A stretch of 64,000 nt of DNA from Sutcliffiella horikoshii (lineage in GTDB: Bacteria; Bacillota; Bacilli; Bacillales; Bacillaceae_I). The stretch is from the NCBI RefSeq assembly GCF_008180725.1, contig NZ_VTEV01000005.1:147063-211062 (forward strand), given 5' to 3'. Each line of letters opens with the position of its first letter. Positions within the stretch are counted from its first letter, which is position 1. Shown here in pieces: positions 52,730-61,678 of the stretch. A model generated the notes under the pieces. The model searched no databases, was not told where the DNA came from, and saw only the letters and a program-made list of their open reading frames with translations. A program made the translations under genes and the position numbers.

Positions 52730-53403
52730 TTTCTCATCACGTAACCTGTCCCTCGCACTGTTTGGATATAGCTCTCTTCGTTTGGTTTATCAATCTTATT
52801 GCGCAAATAACGGACATAGACATCTACAACATTAGTTTCAGCGTACGAGCCTAACTCCCATACTTTATCTAACAATAGTTCCCTTGTAAGCACCCTGTTA
52901 ATATTGGTTATGAACACCACAAGTAGGTCGAATTCCCTTTTTGTCAGTTCAATCTGTTCTTCCGCCCTCGTGACGGTTCTTGCATCCAGGTCTACTTTCA
53001 GCTCTCTAAATGACAGGATATTATGTGCATCTTCCTTCTTTCCATCCATACGGCGGAAAAGTGCACGAATTCTTGCGAGTAGCTCCTCAATAGCAAATGG
53101 TTTGGACATATAGTCATCGGCACCACTATCAAGACCTGATACCTTGTCCATCACACTATCCCTTGCAGTCAACATAATGATAGGGGTTTCTTTGGCTGCA
53201 CGTATTCTCCGACAAACTTCCATCCCACTAAGTCCAGGTAGCATCAGATCTAGCAAGATTATATCCCACTCTTCTTTTAATGCGAGATCAAGTCCCTCTC
53301 TCCCATCATAGGATGTGGCAACTTCAAAACCTTCATATTGTAATTCCAACTCAATAAAGCGAGCAAGATTTTTTTCGTCTTCTATTATAAGTACTTTGCA
53401 CAT
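52726..53403 (-). CDS. OmpR-family response regulator, ArlR/YkoG-like
   Basis: A 225-residue regulator with receiver (acidic pocket E8-D9-E10, D52 in LLDLMLPG, SKPF Lys) and a C-terminal winged helix (about 130-223, NVVDVYVRYLRNKID and TVRGTGYV). It resembles ArlR and YkoG more than CssR. It is the first gene of the kinase operon; a direct repeat at 53506-53524 suggests autoregulation and the same site occurs before htrA. A GTGCAACC leader with GGAGG precedes the start. Confidence 0.92.
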   Translation of the reverse strand: MCKVLIIEDEKNLARFIELELQYEGFEVATSYDGREGLDLALKEEWDIILLDLMLPGLSGMEVCRRIRAAKETPIIMLTARDSVMDKVSGLDSGADDYMSKPFAIEELLARIRALFRRMDGKKEDAHNILSFRELKVDLDARTVTRAEEQIELTKREFDLLVVFITNINRVLTRELLLDKVWELGSYAETNVVDVYVRYLRNKIDKPNEESYIQTVRGTGYVMRK

Positions 53404-53505
53404 GGTTGCACCTCCACTTTAAGTGTGGGTTCTATGATTTATTTTAGACGAATTGCCTAATTTTGAGTCTCTCTTTTATACTACCTAAATATTGGTGTTG
53501 GTGGG

Positions 53506-53524
53506 ATGAGAATTTGATGAGAAT
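53506..53524 (-). promoter_or_regulatory. TTCTCAT direct repeat upstream of the regulator
   Basis: Minus strand: two identical ATTCTCAT copies 11 bp apart (53506-53513 and 53517-53524), about 100 bp before the start codon. Confidence 0.65.
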
Positions 53525-53572
53525 TGAAAGTGTAACGCTGTTGTAATCCCCTTGTAAAATAAGAATAGTGCT

Positions 53573-54295
53573 TCAATAATTCCTTTCTATTACAAAGTTG
53601 GCCATATCTCCTCTAAAAATGGTCTTAGAATATTCTATTACCGTACTATCTTCAAGATAAGCGTAGGTTTCCAATGAAAAGCAAGGGGAGCCGGCTGGTA
53701 TCTCTAGTTTTTTTTGAACTTCTTTTGAAGCTGCCACTATTTCAAGGTTTTCCACTGTTTTTTTTATGAAATGTCCATGTTCTTTTTGCAGCACATTATA
53801 AAGAGAATTTTCGCATGCTTCTATATTCAGTCCAGGGGTCTTTTTCCAAGGCAAGAAGGCAACTTCATATTGAAGAGGTTCCCCATTGACACTCCGTATT
53901 CTCTCCAGTTTATTTACAGGATCACCAGCCTTTAAATCAAATACTTCTTCCAAGAAAACATCCGCAGGAACAACTTCTAGACTTAATACTTTAATAGACG
54001 GATTTTTCCCTTGTAATGTAATTTGTTCTGAAAAATTTTCCACAGTGGAAGTGAGCTTTTGTTTTACCTTTTTCCCGGATACAAAAGTTCCACTTCCTTG
54101 CTGTTTATACACATATCCTTCCGCGGCCAGTTGCTGAAGCGCCGTTCTGACCGTAGTCCTGCTTACCTTGAATGCATTACAAAATTCTGCTTCGGTCGGT
54201 AGTTTTGAATCTGATTTATACTCCCCTGATTTAATTTTTTCTAAAATCATCTGCTTTACTTTTGTATGTAAGGTACTATCTTCTTTTGCAGTCAT
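53573..54295 (-). CDS. GntR/HutC-family transcriptional regulator
   Basis: A 240-residue repressor with an N-terminal winged helix (about 5-72, SRTTVRTALQQLAAEGYVYKQ) and a C-terminal UTRA ligand-binding domain (about 95-235), as in NagR/YvoA. It would respond to a sugar phosphate. The start at 54295 follows GGAGGG by 8 nt. It diverges from the PTS operon, with a perfect palindrome in between, so it probably represses both itself and the operon. Confidence 0.9.
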   Translation of the reverse strand: MTAKEDSTLHTKVKQMILEKIKSGEYKSDSKLPTEAEFCNAFKVSRTTVRTALQQLAAEGYVYKQQGSGTFVSGKKVKQKLTSTVENFSEQITLQGKNPSIKVLSLEVVPADVFLEEVFDLKAGDPVNKLERIRSVNGEPLQYEVAFLPWKKTPGLNIEACENSLYNVLQKEHGHFIKKTVENLEIVAASKEVQKKLEIPAGSPCFSLETYAYLEDSTVIEYSKTIFRGDMANFVIERNY

Positions 54296-54317
54296 TTTCA
54301 TCGCCCTCCAAAAAATA

Positions 54318-54350
54318 ATTTGTCATGACAAATAATATTTGTCTTACTAC
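54318..54350. promoter_or_regulatory. Palindromic operator between GntR gene and PTS operon
   Basis: ATTTGTCATGACAAAT (54318-54333) is a perfect 16-bp palindrome; a half-site ATTTGTC follows at 54337-54343. Likely the GntR-type repressor site. Confidence 0.65.
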
Positions 54351-54462
54351 CACATATATTTATTACTACAAAGTTTTAGCACCAAAAACATTTTCAAATA
54401 TTACCAGAAAGGAGCTAGAGTTAGTAAAATACTTGCACTATTAATTGATAAGGAGGGGGAAG

Positions 54463-54771
54463 ATGAATATCCTATTATGCTGTTCTGCTGGAATGTCAAC
54501 AAGTTTACTTGTAACGAAGATGGAAAAAAGCGCTGCTGATCAAGGGATAGATTGCAAGATTTGGGCTGTAGGAAGTTCAGAGGTGAAAAATTATATAAAT
54601 CAGGCAGATGTATTGCTTGTTGGACCTCAAGTCAGGTTTTTGATTACGCAATTTCAAAAAGATGTGGGAGGAAGAATTCCTGTTGAAGCGATTAATCCAA
54701 TGCATTACGGATTATGTAATGGACAGGAAGTATTAAACCAAGCTATTGCACTCATAAAGGGGGATTCATAG
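54463..54771 (+). CDS. PTS lactose/cellobiose-type IIB component
   Basis: A 102-residue phosphocarrier. The phospho-cysteine is in CCSAGMSTS (C7 by comparison with ChbB). It passes phosphate from IIA to the sugar entering through IIC. AAGGAGGGGG stands 4-8 nt before the ATG. First gene of the five-gene operon IIB-IIC-IIA-GH4-ChbG. Confidence 0.93.
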   Translation: MNILLCCSAGMSTSLLVTKMEKSAADQGIDCKIWAVGSSEVKNYINQADVLLVGPQVRFLITQFQKDVGGRIPVEAINPMHYGLCNGQEVLNQAIALIKGDS

Positions 54772-56079
54772 ATGAGAAACTTCTTAGAAAAATATATTGT
54801 GCCTTCTGCTTATAAACTCGGGAACAATCGTCATCTTCTCGCGGTAAGGGACGCATTAATCGGAATGATCGCCATTACGATGATAGGGTCGTTCGCTGTT
54901 CTACTAAACAATCTTGGTTCTATTATTAAGCCATACGGAAGAATGATGGAGGCCATTTTCGGGCCTACATGGACCACCCTAGGAGGGGATATCTGGTGGG
55001 GAACCTTTGCATTTATGACCATTTTTGCTGTTTTTGGAATCGCTCACAAATTAGCAAAATCATACGGGGATGACGGTTTTGAAGCGATGCTTATCGCTGC
55101 AGCTTGTTTCTTTATATTTGTCCCTCAAATTGGAAAGGTTCCTGAGACAGAAGGTGCTTGGGGCTTTATCCATTTCGGTTATTTCAACTCCACCTCTCTA
55201 TTTACAGGAATCATTGTCGCATTATTGTCCACAGAAGTTTTCATCAGATTCACTCGTGTAAAAGCTTTCCGAATCAAGCTACCTGATGGTGTTCCACCTG
55301 CTGTTTCCGGAGCATTTGCAAAACTGATTCCTGGAATCCTAACTATCTTAGCGTTCGGAATTATCGGACTACTGTTCCGAATTTTTACTGATGGCGATCC
55401 TTTAAATGATTGGCTAAACACCGTCTTAGTTTCTCCCCTTACAAATGCAGTAGACACTCCCTTTTTCGCAGTACTCATCGTCTTTTTAGTTCATATTTTC
55501 TGGGCGGTCGGCTTACATGGAACAAATATCCTTGGTGGAATCACGACCCCACTCTTCACTTCCACGGGAACAAAAAATACCGATTTATATGCAGCGGGTG
55601 TTACAGAATTAGATCAATATGCTGTATTGGCAGGTCCATTCTTGGACGCTTTCGTGTATTTAGGAGGAGCTGGTGCGACATTAGGCTTGATTATTGCTAT
55701 GTTTCTTACAGCAAGAAGACGTCATAAGCAACTTCTTGCCTTAGGTACACCACCTGGAGTTTTCCAAATCAATGAACCAATTCTATTTGGACTTCCGATT
55801 GTATTAAATCCCATCTGGTTGATTCCCTTTATTTTGGCTCCTGTAGTTATGACAATCGTCGCCTATAGTGCAATAAGTCTGGGATTGGTACATCCGGTTG
55901 TCACCGCAAGTATTCCATGGGTTACTCCAGCGGGAATAGGAGGATATCTTGCGACTGGAGGTCACATTTCCGGTGCTGTACTTGCCCTTGTAAATCTAGC
56001 CATTTCCATCCTGATCTACCTGCCATTCGTTTACTTCAATGGTAGAGCGGAGGATAGAAAATTAGAGGAGACTAAATAA
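54772..56079 (+). CDS. PTS lactose/cellobiose-type IIC permease
   Basis: A 435-residue membrane permease with about ten helices. Family motifs NEPILFGLPIVLNP and FWAVGLHGTNILGG (about residues 240-255) are intact. It takes up a beta-linked disaccharide with phosphorylation. The ATG follows directly on the IIB stop (AAGGGGGATTCATAG upstream). Substrate inferred: diacetylchitobiose or cellobiose. Confidence 0.93.
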   Translation: MRNFLEKYIVPSAYKLGNNRHLLAVRDALIGMIAITMIGSFAVLLNNLGSIIKPYGRMMEAIFGPTWTTLGGDIWWGTFAFMTIFAVFGIAHKLAKSYGDDGFEAMLIAAACFFIFVPQIGKVPETEGAWGFIHFGYFNSTSLFTGIIVALLSTEVFIRFTRVKAFRIKLPDGVPPAVSGAFAKLIPGILTILAFGIIGLLFRIFTDGDPLNDWLNTVLVSPLTNAVDTPFFAVLIVFLVHIFWAVGLHGTNILGGITTPLFTSTGTKNTDLYAAGVTELDQYAVLAGPFLDAFVYLGGAGATLGLIIAMFLTARRRHKQLLALGTPPGVFQINEPILFGLPIVLNPIWLIPFILAPVVMTIVAYSAISLGLVHPVVTASIPWVTPAGIGGYLATGGHISGAVLALVNLAISILIYLPFVYFNGRAEDRKLEETK

Positions 56080-56100
56080 GTGATATAAGGAGATATCATT

Positions 56101-56415
56101 ATGAAAAAAGAGCAATTATATGACCTGTCGTTTCAACTGATATTACACAGTGGCAACGCTCGTAGTCTTGCTATGGAAGCACTACAGAAAGCAAAAAAAG
56201 GCGAATTCCACAAAGCATCTGAGCTGATCGAGGCTGCGGATGGGGAATTTCTGAAAGCTCATCGTTTTCAAACAGATTTGATTCAAGCGGAGGCAAAAGG
56301 CGATAAGTATGATATTCCAGTTTTACTTGTCCACGCCCAGGACCATTTGATGAATGCACTCACTGTAAAAGACTTAACACAGGAATTCATCGCACTATAT
56401 CAGAAGCTCAACTAA
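56101..56415 (+). CDS. PTS lactose/cellobiose-type IIA component
   Basis: A 104-residue trimeric helical phosphocarrier. The active histidine is in VHAQDHLM (H78 or H82). It receives phosphate from HPr. AAGGAGATATCATT precedes the ATG. Normal length for the ChbA/LicA family. Confidence 0.93.
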   Translation: MKKEQLYDLSFQLILHSGNARSLAMEALQKAKKGEFHKASELIEAADGEFLKAHRFQTDLIQAEAKGDKYDIPVLLVHAQDHLMNALTVKDLTQEFIALYQKLN

Positions 56416-56430
56416 GAAGGGTTGGAGTCG

Positions 56431-57765
56431 ATGAAGAAAAAAGGATTGAAGATTGTTACCATTGGGGGCGGTTCCAGCTATACCCCTGAATTAATGGAAG
56501 GGTTCATCAAACGATACCACGAATTACCTGTAGAAGAAATCTGGCTTGTAGATATAGCGGAAGGGAAAGAAAAGCTAGAGATAGTCGGCAGTTTGGCAAA
56601 ACGAATGGTGGAAAAAGCAAAGTTACCAATAAAAGTTCATCTAACTTTAAATCGTAAGGAAGCCTTAAAAGATGCTGATTTTGTCACTACACAAATCCGT
56701 GTAGGGATGCTTGAGGCCAGAGCAAAGGATGAACGTATTCCAATGAAATATGGCGTACTTGGCCAAGAAACTAATGGTGCAGGAGGCTTTTTCAAAGCCC
56801 TTCGCACCATTCCCGTCATCCTGGAAATTTGCAAGGAGATGGAAACCCTTTGCCCCGATGCCTGGCTCATCAATTTTACCAATCCTGCGGGAATGATAAC
56901 AGAAGCTGTTCTGCGTCATTCCCGCATTCAAAAGGTTGTAGGATTGTGCAATGTTCCAATCGGAATGGAGATGGGTGCCGCACAGGTTCTCGGTGTTGAT
57001 GCCAGCCGCCTTCGTATTGATTTTGCCGGCCTTAATCACCTTGTTTATGGCTTAGATGTTTTTGTGGATGGCATCAGTGTAAAGGAAAATTTGTTGTCAT
57101 TGCTGATTGAAAGCAAGGACTCCATTGTAATGAAAAATATCCATGCATTAGGCTGGGAACCTGCGTTTTTGAAAGCACTTAACCTCTTCCCTTGTCCATA
57201 TCATACCTATTATTACAAAACAAGAGACATGCTGGAAAAGGATTGGGAAGCAAGCAAAAATGTTGGTACACGCGCAGACGTCGTCAAATCATTGGAAACT
57301 TCCTTGTTTGAACTATACAAAGATCCTGACCTTTCTGTTAAGCCACCACAACTGGAGCAAAGAGGTGGCGCCTATTATAGCGACGCAGCATGTCGCCTCA
57401 TTCATTCCATTTATACAGATAAACGCGACATCCAACCGGTAAACACAAAGAACAATGGAGCTATTATGGGAATTCCTGCAGATTCTGCCGTGGAGGTGAG
57501 CTGTGTCATTACTAAAGATGGACCGAAGCCATTAGCGGTAGGCGAACTTCCTATTGCAGTTCAAGGATTAGTGCATACGATCAAATCATTTGAACGGATA
57601 ACCATTGAAGCTGCTATCAATGGTGACTATAACCAAGCACTCCTTGCGTTGACCATCAACCCTCTTATTGGGTCTGATAAGCTCGCCAAACAAATTTTAG
57701 ATGAAATGCTTGTGGCACATAAAGATTTTTTACCTAACTTTTTCAAAGATGGGAGCAGTTTATGA
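56431..57765 (+). CDS. 6-phospho-beta-glucosidase, GH4 family
   Basis: A 444-residue NAD+- and Mn2+-dependent glycosidase (ChbF/LicH family). GGGSSYTPE (about 11-19) is the NAD loop; NAGG-type GQETNGAGGFFKALR and LCNVPIGMEM (metal Cys) and FAGLNHLVYG follow. It splits the imported phosphodisaccharide by a redox mechanism. The ATG at 56431 has AAGGG upstream; a TTG 9 nt before is less likely. Overlaps chbG by 4 bp. Confidence 0.92.
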   Translation: MKKKGLKIVTIGGGSSYTPELMEGFIKRYHELPVEEIWLVDIAEGKEKLEIVGSLAKRMVEKAKLPIKVHLTLNRKEALKDADFVTTQIRVGMLEARAKDERIPMKYGVLGQETNGAGGFFKALRTIPVILEICKEMETLCPDAWLINFTNPAGMITEAVLRHSRIQKVVGLCNVPIGMEMGAAQVLGVDASRLRIDFAGLNHLVYGLDVFVDGISVKENLLSLLIESKDSIVMKNIHALGWEPAFLKALNLFPCPYHTYYYKTRDMLEKDWEASKNVGTRADVVKSLETSLFELYKDPDLSVKPPQLEQRGGAYYSDAACRLIHSIYTDKRDIQPVNTKNNGAIMGIPADSAVEVSCVITKDGPKPLAVGELPIAVQGLVHTIKSFERITIEAAINGDYNQALLALTINPLIGSDKLAKQILDEMLVAHKDFLPNFFKDGSSL

Positions 57766-58478
57766 TCAGATTGATTGTAAATGCAGATGATTTTGGTTTA
57801 TGCCAAGGTGTGAACTATGGAATCTTGGACAGCCATTTATATGGAATTGTCACCTCTACTACCATGATGATGAACATGCCTGGCACTGAGCATGCCATTG
57901 AACTGGCAAAGGCTCATCCGGCATTAGGGGTAGGCATCCATCTCGTTCTAACCGGAGGCTACCCAATTAATCAGGATGTGCCTTCACTAGTTGATGAAAA
58001 GGGTGCCTTTTTGCGGTTATCTGCTGTTAATAGTAATACAGGTGAAATTCCGTGGAAGCTGAAAGAAGTGGAACGGGAATGGGATGCCCAAATCAAAAAG
58101 TTTCTAGCTAGTGGCCTCCATCCCACTCATCTGGACAGTCACCATCATGTTCACACATTGCCTCAACTGCTTCCGGTCATACAAAAACTTGCCAAACAAT
58201 ATAATCTTCCTGTTAGAGCAAATGGTTTATTTACACTACCTAAAATAAAATCTTTTACCGACATATGCTTACTGGACTTTTATGGAGATTCTATCGAGCC
58301 AAATTATTTTGAAAGACTCCCTCATTATGTGGCAGACGAAACAACTGTCGAGGTGATGTGCCATCCGGCTTATTTAGATTCATTTTTGTTAGAAAACTCC
58401 AGCTATCATGTCCAACGTGTTAAGGAATTAGATATATTAATCAATAGCGATATACCAGATGGGGTGGTATTAGGCTAA
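57762..58478 (+). CDS. chbG: ChbG/YdjC-family carbohydrate deacetylase
   Basis: A 238-residue enzyme. Metal ligands are in NADDFG (D9/D10), GIHLVLTGG (His about 62) and LDSHHHVH (about 125-132). In E. coli, ChbG removes one acetyl group from chitobiose-6-phosphate so that the GH4 enzyme can act. Its presence at the end of the operon points to chitobiose rather than cellobiose as substrate. The start overlaps the GH4 stop. Confidence 0.9.
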   Translation: MIRLIVNADDFGLCQGVNYGILDSHLYGIVTSTTMMMNMPGTEHAIELAKAHPALGVGIHLVLTGGYPINQDVPSLVDEKGAFLRLSAVNSNTGEIPWKLKEVEREWDAQIKKFLASGLHPTHLDSHHHVHTLPQLLPVIQKLAKQYNLPVRANGLFTLPKIKSFTDICLLDFYGDSIEPNYFERLPHYVADETTVEVMCHPAYLDSFLLENSSYHVQRVKELDILINSDIPDGVVLG

Positions 58479-58523
58479 ACTTCTAGGACCTCTTCAGCTT
58501 CAACCAGAAACTCTTCACAGAAA

Positions 58524-58562
58524 AGCCGGCTATTCCTGATACTAAAGGTCTAGCCGGCCAAT
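58524..58562 (-). terminator. Terminator of the DUF1992 gene
   Basis: Minus strand: GCCGGCTA / TAGCCGGC stem around sixteen nt followed by TTTTC; also lies just after chbG and may stop both. Confidence 0.7.
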
Positions 58563-58573
58563 TACGTTATACT

Positions 58574-58942
58574 TTAATCGAATTTTCTCATGATTTGTGA
58601 TTGATAATCTTTAAAAACGGCTGAATTGGCTTCTTTTTTCTTCTTTTGGATGAGTTGCTGAAGCCGAAGCTGTTTTTCAGTCAATCTTTGGTTCAAACGA
58701 GCTTCCTCCGCTTCACTATTTGCACCATCAATAAGGTCCTCCAAATATTCAATTTCTGTCCGCACTTGTTGTTCTTCCATCATTCCTGCATTTTTCATCA
58801 TTTTGTAGGCCATTCTCATTTCTGGAGGTACATTCGATAAATCCTCAAGCTCCAAACGTTTTCCGTATCCTGGCAGGTTTTCAAATTCTCCATCTTCATA
58901 AGCTTTTTTGATTTTTTCATCTGTTAGTCGAAAAAAGTCCAC
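58574..58942 (-). CDS. DUF1992 (DnaJ-C28 homologue) protein
   Basis: A 122-residue helical protein of the DUF1992 family; the LPGYGKRLELED segment near residue 20 (family form LPGxGKPL) is diagnostic. Function unknown. The GTG at 58942 is preferred since it gives the usual family start MDFF and has AAAAGGG 8 nt upstream; the longer frame has no site. The tail is a strongly charged coiled coil. Confidence 0.83.
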   Translation of the reverse strand: MDFFRLTDEKIKKAYEDGEFENLPGYGKRLELEDLSNVPPEMRMAYKMMKNAGMMEEQQVRTEIEYLEDLIDGANSEAEEARLNQRLTEKQLRLQQLIQKKKKEANSAVFKDYQSQIMRKFD

Positions 58943-59047
58943 CGCACTCACCCTTTTCCATTTCATTACTACCAGTTTACCCCATTTCCATCCAAAAGAG
59001 TGTGTATTTTTTCTGAACATTCTAACAACCCCCAACAAAATTTACTA

Positions 59048-59076
59048 TTGTCGGAAGGGTGTTTGCGCGTTATAAT
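59048..59076 (+). promoter_or_regulatory. Promoter of the purine permease gene
   Basis: TTGTCG (59048-59053), 17 bp, TATAAT (59071-59076). Confidence 0.7.
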
Positions 59077-59136
59077 ACATGTTTGTGGGTCCTGTGCGGC
59101 CGGGTGGGAGAGGGAAACTGAATAAGGTGTTTTTAT

Positions 59137-60432
59137 ATGCTTCAATGGATGAAGAATTCATTTGATTTGGCTGGTCATGAGACGACTTTAAAACGTGAAA
59201 TGATGGCCGGAATGATCTCTTTCTTTACCATTGTGTACATTATTGCTGTTAATGCAACGATTCTTGCAGAAGCAGGTATTCCGATGGAAGCCGGAATCAT
59301 CGCCACTATCCTCACTTGTGTAGTGGGCTGTTGGCTGATGGGGTTTTGGGCAAATGCGCCGATCATCCTCGTTCCTGGTATGGGAATCAACGCTATGTTT
59401 ACCTATACGCTGGTTCACTCTATGGGATTAACCTGGCAAGAAGCATTGGGCGTTGTAGTAGTTTCTGGTGTGATAGTAACGATTATCTCGTTTACAAAAC
59501 TTGCACAAGTGCTACTCGAGGCGATTCCAAGCTCTTTAAAGCATGCGATTACGGTTGGGTTGGGATTATTTTTAACCCTGATCGGTTTAGAAAAAGGCGG
59601 TCTTATCGTTAAGGGTGAAAACTCCCTATTATCACTAGGAGATGTTTCTAATCCTTATGTGGTTGCCACAATTCTGACTGTTATTTTAGCCGTTACGTTA
59701 TTTATGCGAAATGTCCCAGCCAACTTTTTAATTAGTATTGTTGCTGGTACCATTATTGCAGCTGTATTAGGAGTGGTAAGCTTTTCTGATGTTGGAGGAA
59801 GTGCTTTACCGATGGATAGCTATCTTTCCTTATTTGGTGCCGTTTCATTTGCAAAGATTGGAGAGTTCACATTTTTAGTGGCTGTCTTCTCTTTAACGAT
59901 GGTTCTCCTGTTTGAGAACATCGGGCTTATCAACGGGCACCTTGGAATGATTAACCGCCCCGAAAAGTTCAAACGTTCCTTCCAGGCGAACGGAATTTCT
60001 ATCTTAACAAGTGGACTTTTCGGTACCAGCCCTACCGTTTCAACAGTAGAAACGGCAGCAGGTATTGCGGCTGGCGGAAGAACCGGTGTAACAGCAATAA
60101 CGACAGGAAGCCTATTTTTGCTTTCCATTTTTGCAATTCCCTTCATTAAAATAATTCCTGGCAGTGCGATCGCGCCAATCTTGATGATCATTGGTGTACT
60201 GATGCTTCAATCAGTAAAGCAAATCGACTTCCAAGACTTATCAGAAGGTTTCCCTGCATTTCTAGTAATTGTAATGATCCCATTCTCTTACTCTATCGCA
60301 GACGGAATTGCATTCGGATTCATCGCCTACCCGCTAATGAAGCTGGTACTAGGCAAAGCAAAAGAAGTCTCCGCCCCACTTTACGTGATTGCGGCGCTCT
60401 TCTTCCTGACGTTTCTAACAAATGTGCATTAA
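59137..60432 (+). CDS. NCS2-family purine permease (PbuG/PbuO type)
   Basis: A 431-residue transporter of the AzgA-like NCS2 group with about twelve to thirteen helices; it takes up hypoxanthine, guanine or adenine. Motifs: AEAGIPMEAGIIATI, GMGINAMFTYTLV (about 80-92) and GTSPTVSTVETAAGIAAGGRTG (about 290-311). AAGGTG precedes the ATG. I looked for a purine riboswitch in the leader between the promoter and the gene and found none, in contrast to B. subtilis pbuG. Confidence 0.92.
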   Translation: MLQWMKNSFDLAGHETTLKREMMAGMISFFTIVYIIAVNATILAEAGIPMEAGIIATILTCVVGCWLMGFWANAPIILVPGMGINAMFTYTLVHSMGLTWQEALGVVVVSGVIVTIISFTKLAQVLLEAIPSSLKHAITVGLGLFLTLIGLEKGGLIVKGENSLLSLGDVSNPYVVATILTVILAVTLFMRNVPANFLISIVAGTIIAAVLGVVSFSDVGGSALPMDSYLSLFGAVSFAKIGEFTFLVAVFSLTMVLLFENIGLINGHLGMINRPEKFKRSFQANGISILTSGLFGTSPTVSTVETAAGIAAGGRTGVTAITTGSLFLLSIFAIPFIKIIPGSAIAPILMIIGVLMLQSVKQIDFQDLSEGFPAFLVIVMIPFSYSIADGIAFGFIAYPLMKLVLGKAKEVSAPLYVIAALFFLTFLTNVH

Positions 60433-60485
60433 TGGTTCGAAGATTGATTTTAGATTGATTGATATATATAAGTAGAAAGATATTG

Positions 60486-60527
60486 AAAAAAATCCTTGAG
60501 GGGGTCAGACCCCTCAAGGATTTTTTA
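60486..60527. terminator. Bidirectional terminator
   Basis: AAAAAATCCTTGAGGGG / CCCCTCAAGGATTTTTT, a 17-bp stem around GTCAGA with T tracts on both strands. Confidence 0.92.
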
Positions 60528-60584
60528 AGTTAGCGTCGAATACTTAACAGTTACTCCAAATTTTCCTTTATTTCTATTCTGTCT

Positions 60585-61034
60585 TCACCTTACAAACGCC
60601 TCAGGTCGATCTGAAAATGCATCGACGAGCCATCTTGGATGCATGGGCAACAGGTCATGCGGCAATTTGTTTGGGGCAAAGAATTCTAGCTCTATTAATG
60701 AAGGGTCCTTCTTAGTTGTAGTCCCTCCCGTAATTTCGGCTTCAAAATAGGATGTAACAAACTGGACTAAGCGCCCATCCGGGTATTCGAAGGTTTGTGA
60801 TTCTGGGTCAGAGTAGACTCCAATCAGGCGGTACGGATCGACCACCAGTCCTGTATCTTGATACACTTCGCGCACAGCCGCTTCCTCCACTGTCTCACCC
60901 GGCTCAACATGCCCGGCTGGAATAGTCCATAACCCCACATCTGCTCGCTTTTGCAATAAGATTCTTTTTTGTTCATCAAAGATGATCACTGCCACTGCAG
61001 GATACATACTGATCTGTTTTTGTTTATTCATCAT
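60585..61034 (-). CDS. Nudix hydrolase with altered Nudix box
   Basis: A 149-residue Nudix protein. The box reads GHVEPGE then REVYQDTGL: the usual EE of REUxEExGU is QD, which removes one or two metal-binding glutamates. It may still be active with Asp, or have a changed substrate. No other domain. The substrate of this family cannot be read from sequence. A start ATG doublet follows TAGGAGT-like sequence. Confidence 0.85.
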   Translation of the reverse strand: MMNKQKQISMYPAVAVIIFDEQKRILLQKRADVGLWTIPAGHVEPGETVEEAAVREVYQDTGLVVDPYRLIGVYSDPESQTFEYPDGRLVQFVTSYFEAEITGGTTTKKDPSLIELEFFAPNKLPHDLLPMHPRWLVDAFSDRPEAFVR

Positions 61035-61196
61035 AGGAATACTCCTAACACTGCTTTTTTACTAGTCTAACGCGGTCGCACGCCACTTTCAACGGAAAGC
61101 CCGAGGTATAGCCAAAAATAGGTCTTTATTCCAAATTATTTATTCCATATTGTTCTTATTTATGGTTAGATGCTACCAATCTCACACTCTACCCCC

Positions 61197-61232
61197 ATAA
61201 AAAAACCAGCGCCCAATTAAACACGCTGGTTC
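61197..61232 (-). terminator. Terminator overlapping the stop of the next gene
   Basis: Minus strand: AACCAGCG / CGCTGGTT stem and seven T residues. The 61035-61196 interval shows nothing else clear. Confidence 0.85.
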
Positions 61233-61534
61233 ATTCCATTCATCGTTCGAATCTCTTCTTTTGTCACGTCCGTACCCAGTTCATAAATGGCTACGATAAT
61301 TTTATCGAGGATTAATTGTTGCTTGTCCCGATGCTCTTGCGTGCTTTTTTCATTTAACGGGCTTTTAAATGCATCTGGACTATATTCTGTCCTATGCAGT
61401 TCCTCAAAAAGTCTTTCAATCTCATGAATTTCTTCCTGCGTTGCAAGGACTTCATAATATTTAACCTGTTCGTCAAATGGTTCCCGGTGAATTTGACCCG
61501 TTTCCATTGTTACATAGTATATAAACTTGTCCAA
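61217..61534 (-). CDS. Conserved small soluble protein, unknown
   Basis: A 105-residue protein that I cannot name. The first strand (FIYYVTMETGQIHREPFD) and the helical rest (EEIHEIERLFEELHR) look like a Bacillus protein annotated only as hypothetical. The TTG start has AGGAGG 8 nt upstream. It is downstream of a 37-residue gene with the same orientation. Confidence 0.75.
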   Translation of the reverse strand: MDKFIYYVTMETGQIHREPFDEQVKYYEVLATQEEIHEIERLFEELHRTEYSPDAFKSPLNEKSTQEHRDKQQLILDKIIVAIYELGTDVTKEEIRTMNGMNQRV

Positions 61535-61564
61535 CGGAATTTCCTCCTTTCAAACACCATATCC

Positions 61565-61678
61565 TTACGCACTTTTTGTGCTGGTGGACGTGCTTTTTCT
61601 TTCTTTATAATAACGGAATCCTTCTTTCACCAATATCGGTAACACTGCAATAAATACTCTTTTAAATAGTTTACTCAT
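61565..61678 (-). CDS. 37-residue basic amphipathic peptide
   Basis: A tiny gene with AAGGAGG 6-7 nt before the ATG. The product has a hydrophobic stretch (VFIAVLPILV, residues 8-17) followed by a basic helix and a Ser/Thr-rich end. It may be membrane-associated. It precedes the 105-residue gene by 30 bp. No family recognised. Confidence 0.65.
   Translation of the reverse strand: MSKLFKRVFIAVLPILVKEGFRYYKERKSTSTSTKSA

Noticed and set aside
49961-53403. CssRS system with htrB
   Set aside because: The layout is similar, but the regulator and kinase sequences match ArlRS/YkoGH better than CssRS, so I did not use that name.
59077-59136. Purine riboswitch before the NCS2 permease
   Set aside because: The leader is too short (about 50 nt) and lacks the three-way junction sequences.
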